Shown here piece by piece: positions 15,505 to 24,024 of a DNA stretch of 35,165 bases. The position numbers and the translations under genes are program-made. The stretch is from the NCBI GenBank assembly GCA_944320675.1, contig CALUIJ010000052.1, positions 1-35,165 of the forward strand. Direction: 5' to 3'. The first letter of the stretch is position 1, and each line of letters opens with the position of its first letter. The stretch comes from an uncultured Prevotella sp. (lineage in GTDB: Bacteria; Bacteroidota; Bacteroidia; Bacteroidales; Bacteroidaceae). The notes under the pieces are model-generated. The model was not told the origin of the DNA and made no database searches. It saw nothing but the letters and a program-made list of their open reading frames with translations.

Positions 15505-18500
15505 ATGGAAAAAATTACAGAATATCTGATTCGCCCCACCGTTACTGAAAAAGGCGTGGTGAGGGCTTGGCAAGAGACAGTCAACCTGCCCACTTACGCC
15601 ATCGGCGAAGAAGAAAAGAACCCGATATTCCTCGAGAAGCGTGTCTACCAAGGAAGTTCGGGCGCGGTTTACCCTTATCCCGTAGTCGAGAAAATCTCCG
15701 ACGAGAAGCACGACCGCCCATATAACGCCTTCTTTATCGAGAACGAATACCTTAAAATAATGGTCCTGCCCGAACTGGGAGGCCGCGTGCAGATGGCTTA
15801 CGACAAGGTGCGCCGCCGCCACTTCGTGTACTACAACCAAGTAGTCAAGCCCGCCTTAGTGGGACTTACCGGCCCATGGATATCAGGCGGAATCGAGTTT
15901 AACTGGCCACAGCACCACCGCCCCAGCACTTACCTGCCCACGGACTGCATGATCGAGGAGCACGCCGACGGCGGCAAGACCGTATGGTGCAACGAGGTTG
16001 AACGCATGTTCGGCTTGAAAGGCATGCAGGGATTCACCCTCCGTCCGGGCAAGTCGTATCTGGAAATCAACGTGAAGGTGTACAACCGCACACCCTTCCC
16101 GCAGACTTTCCTGTGGTGGGCCAATCCCGCCGTCGTCGTAAACGACCATTACCACTCGGTGTTCCCGCCCGACGTGCATGCAGTTTTCGACCACGGCAAG
16201 CGCGACGTGTCTAACTTCCCCATCGCGACGGGCGTATATTACAAGCAGGATTATTCGGCCGGAGTGGACATTTCAAAATATAAGAACATTCCGGTGCCTA
16301 CGTCTTACATGGCCATAGAGTCGCGCTTCAACTTCGTCGGCGGATACGAGGAGCACGTACATGCCGGACTCCTGCACGTAGCCGACCACCACGTGTCGCC
16401 CGGAAAAAAGCAGTGGACGTGGGGATGCGGCGACTTCGGCAAGGCTTGGGACCGCAACTTGACCGACGAGGATGGGCCTTACATAGAGCTGATGACCGGC
16501 GTATACACTGACAACCAGCCCGACTTCACCTGGCTGCAGCCGTATGAGGAGAAGGCATGGACGCAATATTTCATGCCTTACGCCGAGGTAGGATACGTAA
16601 AGAACGCATCGAAAGACTTCGTGATCAACCTTGAGGTGGAAGACGGCAAGGCTCATATCATAGTCTACGCAACCGGCGAACAGTCCGGCGTGACCGTCGA
16701 GTTGGCCGACGCTTCGGGGCGTGTGCTTTTCAGTAAGGTTGCCGGCCTTTCGCCCGAATGTGTGTTCAAGGCCGAGACGGACGCCTGCGGCAACCTGCCC
16801 GAAGACCTGACCCTGACCCTCCGAAACGCCGAAGGCAAAGTGTTGTTGGCCTACCGTGCCGATAAGCCTGAAATAAAACCGACGCCCGATCCTGCCAAAG
16901 CCGCCAAGCTGCCGGAGGAGATTCCGTCTATAGAACAGCTTTTCCTGACCGGTCAGCACTTGGAGCAATACCGCCATGCGACGTACAATCCGCTCGACTA
17001 TTACGAGGAGGCTTTGCGCCGCGAGCCGGGCGACATACGATGCAACAACGCCGTAGGCCTGCTGCTCCTGCGCCGTGGCAAGTTCGCCGAGGCTGAAAAA
17101 TACTTCCGTAGGGCTATCTCTACGCAGACCGAACGCAACCCCAACCCATACGACGGAGAGCCTTATTATAACTTGGGGCGCAGCCTTAAGATGCAAGGAC
17201 GTTACGACGAGGCTTACGACGCGTACTTTAAGGCTACATGGAACGCCGCCTGGCAGGACGCCGGGTATATGGGAGTGGCGCAGATTGACTGCATGCGCGG
17301 CGACTGGGATTTGGCTCTCGAGCATGTCGAGCGTTCACTCGTACGCAACTGGCACAACCATAAGGCCCGCCAGCTGAAGGCTTCCATCCTGCGGCATCAG
17401 GGCAAGGCAGACGAGGCTTTGGCTTTCATCGCCGACTCGCTCGCCATCGACGGATTCAACATCGGTTGCCGTTTCGAGCGTTATTTCATAACGGGCGACG
17501 GCTCTGAACTTGCCTGCATGAAAGAGACTCTTAACGGTCTGGCGTTCAACTATATGGAATACGCTTTCGACTTTGCCGACGCCGGGTTTTACGAGGAGGC
17601 TCAAAAAGTGATGTCGGCGTATATCGGCGACGCACGTGAAGTTTACCCGACGGCCTTATACATGCAGGGATATTTCGCCTCAAAGACCGGTGACAAGGAT
17701 GCAGCAAAGGCTTGGTATGGGCGTGCGGCCGAGCTTAAGCCCGACCGTTGCTTCCCCAACCGCATCGACGAGGTCAACGTGCTGCAGGACGCAATGGCGC
17801 TTAATCCGTCAGACTATAAGGCTCCTTATTATTTGGGAAACTTCTGGTATGCCCACCGCCGCTACGTCGAGGCCGTGGAATGCTGGGAGAAGTCGGTGGC
17901 CGTTAACGACAAGTTCCCAACCGCCTTGCGCAATCTCGCCCTCGCCTACTACAACAAGCTGGGGCGCAAGGACGACGCACGCCGCCTGCTGGAGCGTGCT
18001 TTCGCGCTCGACACTACCGACGCGCGCCTCTTCATGGAGCTTGACCAGCTGTATAAGAAGATGGGGGTAAGCCATGGGGAGCGGCTCGCCATGATGGAGA
18101 ATCATGCCGGTTTGGTGGAAAAGCGTGACGACTTGTGCATCGAGAGGATAACTTTGCTTAACCTGACGGGCAGGTATGAGGAGGCGAAGAGCCTGATAGC
18201 CGGTCGCAAGTTCCATCCGTGGGAGGGTGGCGAAGGCAAAGTGACCACGCAATATGTGGTCTGCCGCGTCGAGCTTGCAAAACTCGCGATTAACGAGAGG
18301 CGTTATGCCGACGCACTGGCGCTGCTCAAGGAGGCCGACGCTTACCCCCACAACCTCGGCGAAGGCAAGCTGGCCAACGCCGAGGAAAACGAGGTTGACT
18401 ATTACAAGGGCGTGGCTTACCGCGGGCTTGGCGACGAGGCGGAGGCCGTAAGATGCTTCGTAAAGGCCACGAAAGGGCAAGCCGAGCCGCAGCAGGCGTT

Positions 18501-18828
18501 TTTCTACAACGACCAACAGCCTGATAAAATCTTCTATCAGGGCTTGGCCTGGCGTGCGCTTGGCGACGAAAACAAGGCCCGCAGCCGCTTCAACAAACTG
18601 GTAGACCACGGCAAGAAGCACCTGTTCGACCACTGCCGTATAGACTATTTCGCCGTATCCCTGCCCGAGCTCGCTATATGGGAAGACGACTTGGACGTGC
18701 GCAACCAAGTGCATTGCAACTACGTAATGGCCTTAGGATACAGCGGATTAGGGCAAGACGGCTTAGCAGAGGAATATTATAATAAGGTGAAAGAGCTTGA
18801 CGTTAATAAGCAAGTGTTCAGGAAATGA
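15505..18828 (+). CDS. DUF5107 domain protein with C-terminal TPR array, function unknown
   Basis: A 1107-residue protein. Residues about 20-390 form a DUF5107 domain, a beta-sandwich resembling aldose-epimerase/glycosidase-like sugar-binding folds, with conserved-looking stretches ENEYLKIMVLPELGGRVQ, GGIEFNWPQHH and WGCGDFGKAWDRN. Residues about 490-1100 are helical TPR repeats (for example YYNLGRSLKMQGRYDEAYDAY and NNAVGLLLLRRGKFAEAEKYF). There is no signal peptide, so it is predicted to be cytoplasmic. The start is the ATG at 15505 after an A-rich leader; the in-frame ATG at 15424 adds a stretch unlike the family. It is 18 bp before a secreted GH2, hence an operon. A role in binding or processing imported sugars is inference. 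Confidence 0.85.
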   Translation: MEKITEYLIRPTVTEKGVVRAWQETVNLPTYAIGEEEKNPIFLEKRVYQGSSGAVYPYPVVEKISDEKHDRPYNAFFIENEYLKIMVLPELGGRVQMAYDKVRRRHFVYYNQVVKPALVGLTGPWISGGIEFNWPQHHRPSTYLPTDCMIEEHADGGKTVWCNEVERMFGLKGMQGFTLRPGKSYLEINVKVYNRTPFPQTFLWWANPAVVVNDHYHSVFPPDVHAVFDHGKRDVSNFPIATGVYYKQDYSAGVDISKYKNIPVPTSYMAIESRFNFVGGYEEHVHAGLLHVADHHVSPGKKQWTWGCGDFGKAWDRNLTDEDGPYIELMTGVYTDNQPDFTWLQPYEEKAWTQYFMPYAEVGYVKNASKDFVINLEVEDGKAHIIVYATGEQSGVTVELADASGRVLFSKVAGLSPECVFKAETDACGNLPEDLTLTLRNAEGKVLLAYRADKPEIKPTPDPAKAAKLPEEIPSIEQLFLTGQHLEQYRHATYNPLDYYEEALRREPGDIRCNNAVGLLLLRRGKFAEAEKYFRRAISTQTERNPNPYDGEPYYNLGRSLKMQGRYDEAYDAYFKATWNAAWQDAGYMGVAQIDCMRGDWDLALEHVERSLVRNWHNHKARQLKASILRHQGKADEALAFIADSLAIDGFNIGCRFERYFITGDGSELACMKETLNGLAFNYMEYAFDFADAGFYEEAQKVMSAYIGDAREVYPTALYMQGYFASKTGDKDAAKAWYGRAAELKPDRCFPNRIDEVNVLQDAMALNPSDYKAPYYLGNFWYAHRRYVEAVECWEKSVAVNDKFPTALRNLALAYYNKLGRKDDARRLLERAFALDTTDARLFMELDQLYKKMGVSHGERLAMMENHAGLVEKRDDLCIERITLLNLTGRYEEAKSLIAGRKFHPWEGGEGKVTTQYVVCRVELAKLAINERRYADALALLKEADAYPHNLGEGKLANAEENEVDYYKGVAYRGLGDEAEAVRCFVKATKGQAEPQQAFFYNDQQPDKIFYQGLAWRALGDENKARSRFNKLVDHGKKHLFDHCRIDYFAVSLPELAIWEDDLDVRNQVHCNYVMALGYSGLGQDGLAEEYYNKVKELDVNKQVFRK

Positions 18829-18846
18829 CTTTAAACGAATAAAAAC

Positions 18847-21630
18847 ATGAAAGCATACAGATTATTGATAACCGTTTGCACATTGTGCGGACTATTGTCC
18901 GCCAACGCGCAGACGGTGCGTGAAATCAGCCTTGCCGGCGAATGGACTGTTGCGCTTGACAGCCTTGACCGAGGAATAGATGAGAACTGGCAAGAGCGTG
19001 AGTTTACTGATGTTATAACACTGCCGGGCACGCTCTGCGAAGCTGGATACGGTACGCCGTGCGCCACTCAGCCTGTGATGGAGAAGGAAACGTTTCTCAA
19101 CCTTAAGAGGAAATACGACTACGTAGGTCCGGCGTGGTACCGTAAAGTTGTTGACGTGCCTGCCGACTGGCGGAACAGCCGTGTGTTCCTGCATATTGAA
19201 AGAGTGTTGTGGAACTCGCAGGTGTGGGTCAACGGGCGTAAGGTCGGCGGTTTCTGCGAAAGCCTTACCACTCCTCACCGCTTCGACATAGGCCCGCTGC
19301 TCAGACCGGGAGGGAAAAACGTGATCGTTGTCCGCATAGACAACCGCAAGCAGCACGACATATCCGAACGCCTGCTGGCCCACGCTTACACCAACGAGAC
19401 GCAAACCCTGTGGAACGGAATGCTCGGGCGCATCGCTCTCGAGGCCAAGGACAAGGCCTACATCAGGGAGTTAAGGCTCGTGCCCGACGTTGACAACGGC
19501 CGCGTCGGCGTGCGCGTAAGCCTCTCGTGTACGGGCAAGCTGAAGGGCGCACGGCTTAAGTTTACGGTTAAAGACCCGTCGGGCAGGGTGTTGCCAAACA
19601 AGGAGGTTGAGGTTAAAGACTCTGTTGTGGCGTTTGATTACGCCGTGGGTGCCCCAGTGCTTTGGGACGAGTTCAACCCCGCATTGTACGAAGCTGCCGC
19701 CACGCTCGAAGCCAAAGGCGTGGAAGACGTTAAGAGCGCAACGTTCGGAATGCGCAAATTGACCAACGACGGAGCGCTGCTGCAAGTCAACGGGCGGCGC
19801 CTCTTCCTGCGCGGCACGCTTGAGTGCTGCATATTCCCGCTGCTCGGGTATCCTCCGATGGACGAAAACGGATGGCAGAAGGTGTTCGCCACGGCTAAGG
19901 ACTACGGCCTGAACCATCTGCGCTTCCACTCTTGGTGCCCGCCAGAGGCCGCCTTCCGCGTTGCCGACCGCATGGGTTTCTACCTGCAGATAGAGCTGCC
20001 CGTGTGGTCGCTGAACATCGGCAAGGAGCAGTCGGTAATGGATTTCCTCTACGCCGAGGGCCGTCGCATCATACGCGAGTACGGCAACCACCCCTCGTTC
20101 TGCTTCTGGAGCATGGGCAACGAGCTGCAAAGCGACTTCCGCGCGCTCGACAACCTGATGACCACCTTGCGCAAGCAAGACCCTCGCCACTTGTACACCA
20201 CGACGACGTTCACCTTCGAGAAGGGCCACGGCGACTGGCCCGAGCCCCACGACGACTTCTGGATTTCGCAGTGGACGAAGAAGGGATGGGTGCGCGGACA
20301 GGGTGTGTTCGACGACCGCCCCGTCAGCTTCGACGCCGACTTCTCGGCCTCAATAGACAATCTGCCCGTGCCCATCGTGACCCACGAGGTGGGGCAATAC
20401 AGCGTGTACCCCGACCTTAAGGAGATAAGCAAGTACACGGGCAACCTCGTTCCGGTGAACTTCATGGCCGTGAGGCGCGACCTCGAGCGCAAGGGGCGCA
20501 CCGCATGGGCCGGGCAAAACCTCATGGCGAGCGGCAAGCTGGCTGCCGTATTATATAAGGAAGAAATCGAAAGGGCTCTCAAGACGCCCGGCTTCAGCGG
20601 CTTCCAACTGCTCGGCCTGCACGACTTCCCCGGCCAAGGCACGGCCCTCGTAGGCCTGCTCGACGCCTTCTGGGACAGCAAGGGGCTGATAACTCCCGAA
20701 GAATTCCGCCGCTTCTGCTCGCCCGTCGTGCCGTTGGCGCGCTTCGCCAAGGCCACATACACAAGCGACGAAAACTTCGAGGCACGCTTCGAGGCGGCCA
20801 ACTTCAGCGCAGACACGCTGCGGGGCATCACGCCCGCGTGGTCGCTCGTCGACGGCAAGGGCGGCATCGTGGCGCAGGGCCGCCTGCAGAAACAAGACGT
20901 AGGACAGGGCAACGCGCAGGCCTTAGGCCGCGTGTCAGTACCGCTCGCGGGCGTGACCGAGGCCGGGAAGCTGACGCTCACCCTGAAACTTGACGGTACC
21001 GACTATCTCAACACCTGGCCCGTATGGGTGTATCCGGCCGAGACGGCCTGCCCCGAGGGCAACGTAGTCTACACGCGCAGCTTCGACGAGGCGCGCAGAG
21101 CCTTGGCCGAAGGCCGCAAGGTGCTGCTCAATCCGACCGTCGACGACCTCAACGGACTTGAGGGTAAGTTCGTGCAAGTGTTCTGGAGCCCCGTGCATTT
21201 CCCAAACCAGGCAGGCACGATGGGCATATACTGCAATCCGTCGCACCCCGCCTTAGCCTGCTTCCCCACCGACGCGCACAGCAACTGGCAGTGGTGGGAC
21301 GTATGTAAGCGTGCCAAGACGCTCGTGCTCGACAGCCTCGACGCAAATCTTGAACCCATCGTCCGCATGACGGACAACTTCTATAAGAACCACAACCTTG
21401 CCTTAGTGTTCGAGGCGAAGGTGGGCCGCGGCCGCCTGCTCATGTGCAGCTCAGACCTTGCCGACAGCCTCGACTCGCGCCCCGTGGCGCGACAGCTGCG
21501 CTACAGCCTGCTACACTACATGGAGTCTGACGCATTCGCCCCACAGGCCGAACTTCCGTTTGATAAGATTGAAAAAGCGTTCCACAACGTAAACCACACC
21601 GTCATGGAACGCAAGTCAATATATGAATAA
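18847..21630 (+). CDS. Secreted GH2-family glycoside hydrolase
   Basis: The 927-residue protein starts with a signal peptide (cleavage likely after ANA at about residue 21). A jelly-roll sugar-binding domain (about 28-200, WYRKVVDVP...VWVNGRKVGG) and an Ig-like domain (about 205-305) precede a TIM barrel. The acid/base is Glu426 in WSMGNEL and the nucleophile is Glu514 in VTHEVGQY, both in normal GH2 context. A C-terminal region of about 270 residues beyond the barrel is of unclear fold. GH2 enzymes remove beta-galactose, beta-glucuronic acid, beta-mannose and related residues; which one is not evident here. It is co-transcribed with the DUF5107 gene and converges on GH127. Confidence 0.92.
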   Translation: MKAYRLLITVCTLCGLLSANAQTVREISLAGEWTVALDSLDRGIDENWQEREFTDVITLPGTLCEAGYGTPCATQPVMEKETFLNLKRKYDYVGPAWYRKVVDVPADWRNSRVFLHIERVLWNSQVWVNGRKVGGFCESLTTPHRFDIGPLLRPGGKNVIVVRIDNRKQHDISERLLAHAYTNETQTLWNGMLGRIALEAKDKAYIRELRLVPDVDNGRVGVRVSLSCTGKLKGARLKFTVKDPSGRVLPNKEVEVKDSVVAFDYAVGAPVLWDEFNPALYEAAATLEAKGVEDVKSATFGMRKLTNDGALLQVNGRRLFLRGTLECCIFPLLGYPPMDENGWQKVFATAKDYGLNHLRFHSWCPPEAAFRVADRMGFYLQIELPVWSLNIGKEQSVMDFLYAEGRRIIREYGNHPSFCFWSMGNELQSDFRALDNLMTTLRKQDPRHLYTTTTFTFEKGHGDWPEPHDDFWISQWTKKGWVRGQGVFDDRPVSFDADFSASIDNLPVPIVTHEVGQYSVYPDLKEISKYTGNLVPVNFMAVRRDLERKGRTAWAGQNLMASGKLAAVLYKEEIERALKTPGFSGFQLLGLHDFPGQGTALVGLLDAFWDSKGLITPEEFRRFCSPVVPLARFAKATYTSDENFEARFEAANFSADTLRGITPAWSLVDGKGGIVAQGRLQKQDVGQGNAQALGRVSVPLAGVTEAGKLTLTLKLDGTDYLNTWPVWVYPAETACPEGNVVYTRSFDEARRALAEGRKVLLNPTVDDLNGLEGKFVQVFWSPVHFPNQAGTMGIYCNPSHPALACFPTDAHSNWQWWDVCKRAKTLVLDSLDANLEPIVRMTDNFYKNHNLALVFEAKVGRGRLLMCSSDLADSLDSRPVARQLRYSLLHYMESDAFAPQAELPFDKIEKAFHNVNHTVMERKSIYE

Positions 21631-21638
21631 AATTTTAC

Positions 21639-21862
21639 GGTCGTAGGGTTGTGGGGTTATGAGGTTGTAAGGTTATGCGGTCTTACGGTTCTACGGTTTT
21701 ACGGTTGTGAGGTTATGCGGTAAAACCTCACGACCGCATAACCTCACAACTTCCACAACCGCATAAACGTAAGACCTCATAACTTCATGACCGCATAACC
21801 TTACAACCCCATAACCTCACGACCGTAAAAACCCACGACCGTAAAACCGTAGAACCCCGCAA
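21639..21862. repeat. Inverted arrays of a degenerate octamer between convergent GH2 and GH127
   Basis: The left half (21639-21722) is a run of octamers of form GGTTNTNN on the plus strand, such as GGTTGTAA, GGTTATGC, GGTTCTAC, GGTTTTAC and GGTTGTGA. The right half (about 21725-21862) carries the same octamers on the minus strand. At the centre 21704-21721 and 21733-21750 pair perfectly over 18 bp with an 11-base loop. It fills the whole gap between two convergent genes and may act as a two-way terminator. The first and last units are irregular. Confidence 0.75.
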
Positions 21863-23860
21863 CTATTTGTCAAGGAACTCGTTGGTGCCAAGCTGCACTG
21901 GTGGACCGAGGCGTACGGCTCCGGCTTCGCACGGCAGCCACACCGCCATCTTACCCTCGCCGCGGTTTGCCCAGGCGTAATATGGGATGAGGCGCAGCAC
22001 GGCGTCAGACGTTTGCAGCCGTCCGTCGCCGTCGTACGACAGTTTCTGCACGCCCGCCTCTATCATCGGCGCACCTCCGGGGGCTTTACCGCCGCCGACG
22101 GAGAGCCGCGGCTTGCGCGGCAACAATACTGAAAAAAGGTCGAGCCCGGGATTGTCGGGCCACTCGGCACAATAGACCAGCGGGCCGCGCTCTACGGCAA
22201 GCATGCCCCTGTCGGCCTCCACCCTCGGGTCGGCCGCCACGAGGCGCGGCTCCATGTCAAGCGAAAGCTCGACAACGTCGCCCTTCCTCCACTTGCGCCT
22301 GACTGTGAAATAGCCGTTACGTATGCCGCCGCCGACCGGCTCGCCGTTGACCTTCACCGAATAACCGCACCGCCGGCCGTCGGCAAAACGGTAAAGGCCG
22401 CCCGGCACGACCTCGCCGCGCGCCCACCCCGGTATGCGCAGCCTGACGGCAAAATCGCCGCCTCCCTTTGCCACCGACAACCTGACATTGCCGTCAAAAG
22501 GATAGGCGGTGAGCTGGCTGAGGGTGACCTTGCGCCCTCCCACCTCAAGCCGCGACGTGCCCTCTACGTAGAGGTTGACGTAAAGGCTGTCACCGCGCAC
22601 GGCGTAAACATACCCCGGCACGGACGGCAGGAAGCGGCAAAGGTTTGACGGACAGCAGGCGCAACCGAACCAGGCCTTGCGCCCGTAGCCGCCGGCCGAC
22701 TCCAAGGGATTCGGGTAGAAGAAACGGCCGCCGTCGAGCGAGATGCCCGACAACACCCCATTGTACAACGAACGCTCAAGTACGTCGTAATACTTTGCAT
22801 CGCCGTGGAGCAGGAAAAGGCGGTGGTTGACGTAGACGTTGCCTATGGCGGCGCACGTCTCGCAGTAGGCTGTGGCGTTGGGCAACTCGTAATTGCCACC
22901 GAACGACTCGCCGGCGGCCCTCGCGCCGATGCCTCCCGTGATGTAGAGTTTCTTGCCGACGATGTTCTCCCAGATGCGGTCTACAGCGCGTATGTAGGCC
23001 GTGTCGCCGGTCAGGGCGGCCACGTCGGCCATACCCGAGTACATGTAAGTAGCGCGTACGGCGTGACCTACGGCCTCGTCCTGCTCGACGACTGGCTTGT
23101 GGGCCTGGCTGTACTCGTCCCTGCGCGACGTGCGGCCGCGCTCGTCGAGGAAGAATTTAGCTTGGTCGAGATACTTGCCGTCGCCCGTGGCAAGATACAG
23201 CTTGACGAGCGCCATCTCCGCAATCTGGTGGCCTGGCACGCGCACGAGCCGTCCCCCGCCCGGGCCTACGGCGCGGCATACGCAGTCGGCGTAACGTATG
23301 GCTATGTCGAGGAAGTTGCGCTTGCCGGTGGCGTCGTAGTGGGCCACGGCACCCTCTATCATGTGGCCGAGGTTGTAGAACTCGTGGCTGAGTTCCTCAA
23401 CCTTCTCCCACCGCTCCGCACCCGACCAGTCGTGGGGGTGCTTGGGATTCATGGTGCGCGCCGTATAGAGGTAGCCGTCAGGCTCCTGCGCCGCCGCCAT
23501 GAGGGCGATAACGCTGTCCATGTAGCTTTCGAGACGCTCGTCGGGGTAGGTCTGGAGTAGGTAGCTCGCCCCCTCGATTGTCTTATATACGTCGGTGTCG
23601 TCGAAAGGGAAGCCGCCTACGTGGAACGTATCGCAGGGGTGCTGCGCCTTGACGAAGTTGGCGTAGCGGCCCGACTCTTCGCACTTCGAGAACGCCAACG
23701 GTATGGTGACGTCGCGGCAGGCGTCGAGCCGCTGCTTCCAGAAGCCGCCGCTGACGTGGGTCGCCGTGAACGGCACAGGCGTAATGGGGTAACCGGCATG
23801 CTGGGCCGAAGCCGTGGCGCAGGCGAATAAAACTGCTATTGATAATCTTATTTTCTTCAT
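21863..23860 (-). CDS. Secreted GH127 beta-L-arabinofuranosidase
   Basis: This 665-residue enzyme has a signal peptide ending at ASA (about residue 19) and an (alpha/alpha)6 barrel of the GH127 (DUF1680) family. The zinc/catalytic cluster is complete: Glu334 and Cys336 in YCETCA, and CACC at 400-403, whose Cys402 corresponds to the nucleophilic Cys417 of Bifidobacterium HypBA1. The family releases L-arabinofuranose from beta-linked chains such as those on extensins and some pectins. The frame is open to 23986, but the ATG at 23860 begins the signal peptide and is chosen. It is separated from GH51 by 164 bp that hold repeated palindromes, so its own promoter or RNA processing is possible. Confidence 0.93.
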   Translation of the reverse strand: MKKIRLSIAVLFACATASAQHAGYPITPVPFTATHVSGGFWKQRLDACRDVTIPLAFSKCEESGRYANFVKAQHPCDTFHVGGFPFDDTDVYKTIEGASYLLQTYPDERLESYMDSVIALMAAAQEPDGYLYTARTMNPKHPHDWSGAERWEKVEELSHEFYNLGHMIEGAVAHYDATGKRNFLDIAIRYADCVCRAVGPGGGRLVRVPGHQIAEMALVKLYLATGDGKYLDQAKFFLDERGRTSRRDEYSQAHKPVVEQDEAVGHAVRATYMYSGMADVAALTGDTAYIRAVDRIWENIVGKKLYITGGIGARAAGESFGGNYELPNATAYCETCAAIGNVYVNHRLFLLHGDAKYYDVLERSLYNGVLSGISLDGGRFFYPNPLESAGGYGRKAWFGCACCPSNLCRFLPSVPGYVYAVRGDSLYVNLYVEGTSRLEVGGRKVTLSQLTAYPFDGNVRLSVAKGGGDFAVRLRIPGWARGEVVPGGLYRFADGRRCGYSVKVNGEPVGGGIRNGYFTVRRKWRKGDVVELSLDMEPRLVAADPRVEADRGMLAVERGPLVYCAEWPDNPGLDLFSVLLPRKPRLSVGGGKAPGGAPMIEAGVQKLSYDGDGRLQTSDAVLRLIPYYAWANRGEGKMAVWLPCEAGAVRLGPPVQLGTNEFLDK

Positions 23861-23926
23861 TTGCTGTAATGTTAAATTCCTGACTTTTCCTATGACGGCC
23901 GGGCTTCGTGCCCGGGCTTTTGCAAA

Positions 23927-24002
23927 AGACGGTCTTTGACCGTGCGAAAGACCGTCTCCTACGACGCAAAACATAAGCTTTTGCACGGCTAAAGACGGTC
24001 TT
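23927..24002. repeat. AAAGACSGTCTTT palindromes between GH51 and GH127
   Basis: AGACGGTCTTT (23927-23937) and AAAGACCGTCT (23947-23957) are perfect inverted copies with a 9-base loop. A third copy, AAAGACGGTCTT, follows at 23991-24002. A separate GC hairpin, CCGGGC-TTCGT-GCCCGG, lies at 23899-23915. All sit in the 164-bp gap between the two arabinosidase genes. Confidence 0.65.
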
Positions 24003-24024
24003 CCGCAAAACGGGGCGTAGCGGC

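Noticed and set aside
16273..17325. 350-codon open frame antisense to the DUF5107 gene
   Set aside because: Mirrors the GC-rich codon usage of the sense gene, has no family features and no start signals; the sense frame has clear domains.
17809..18714. 301-codon open frame antisense to the TPR region
   Set aside because: Composition is that of a shadow of the sense codons; no recognisable domain.
20049..20981. 310-codon open frame antisense to GH2
   Set aside because: Overlaps the GH2 catalytic barrel, whose active-site residues are intact on the other strand; Ser/Pro/Arg-rich translation typical of a shadow frame.
21639..21862. CRISPR array reading of the octamer tract
   Set aside because: Units are 8 bases and abut directly with no spacers; there are no cas genes nearby.
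22805..23560. 251-codon plus-strand frame inside GH127
   Set aside because: Val/Ala/Gly-rich antisense translation lacking motifs; GH127 is certain.
23861..23986. Upstream start for GH127
   Set aside because: The extension would bury the signal peptide and runs into palindromic repeat DNA.
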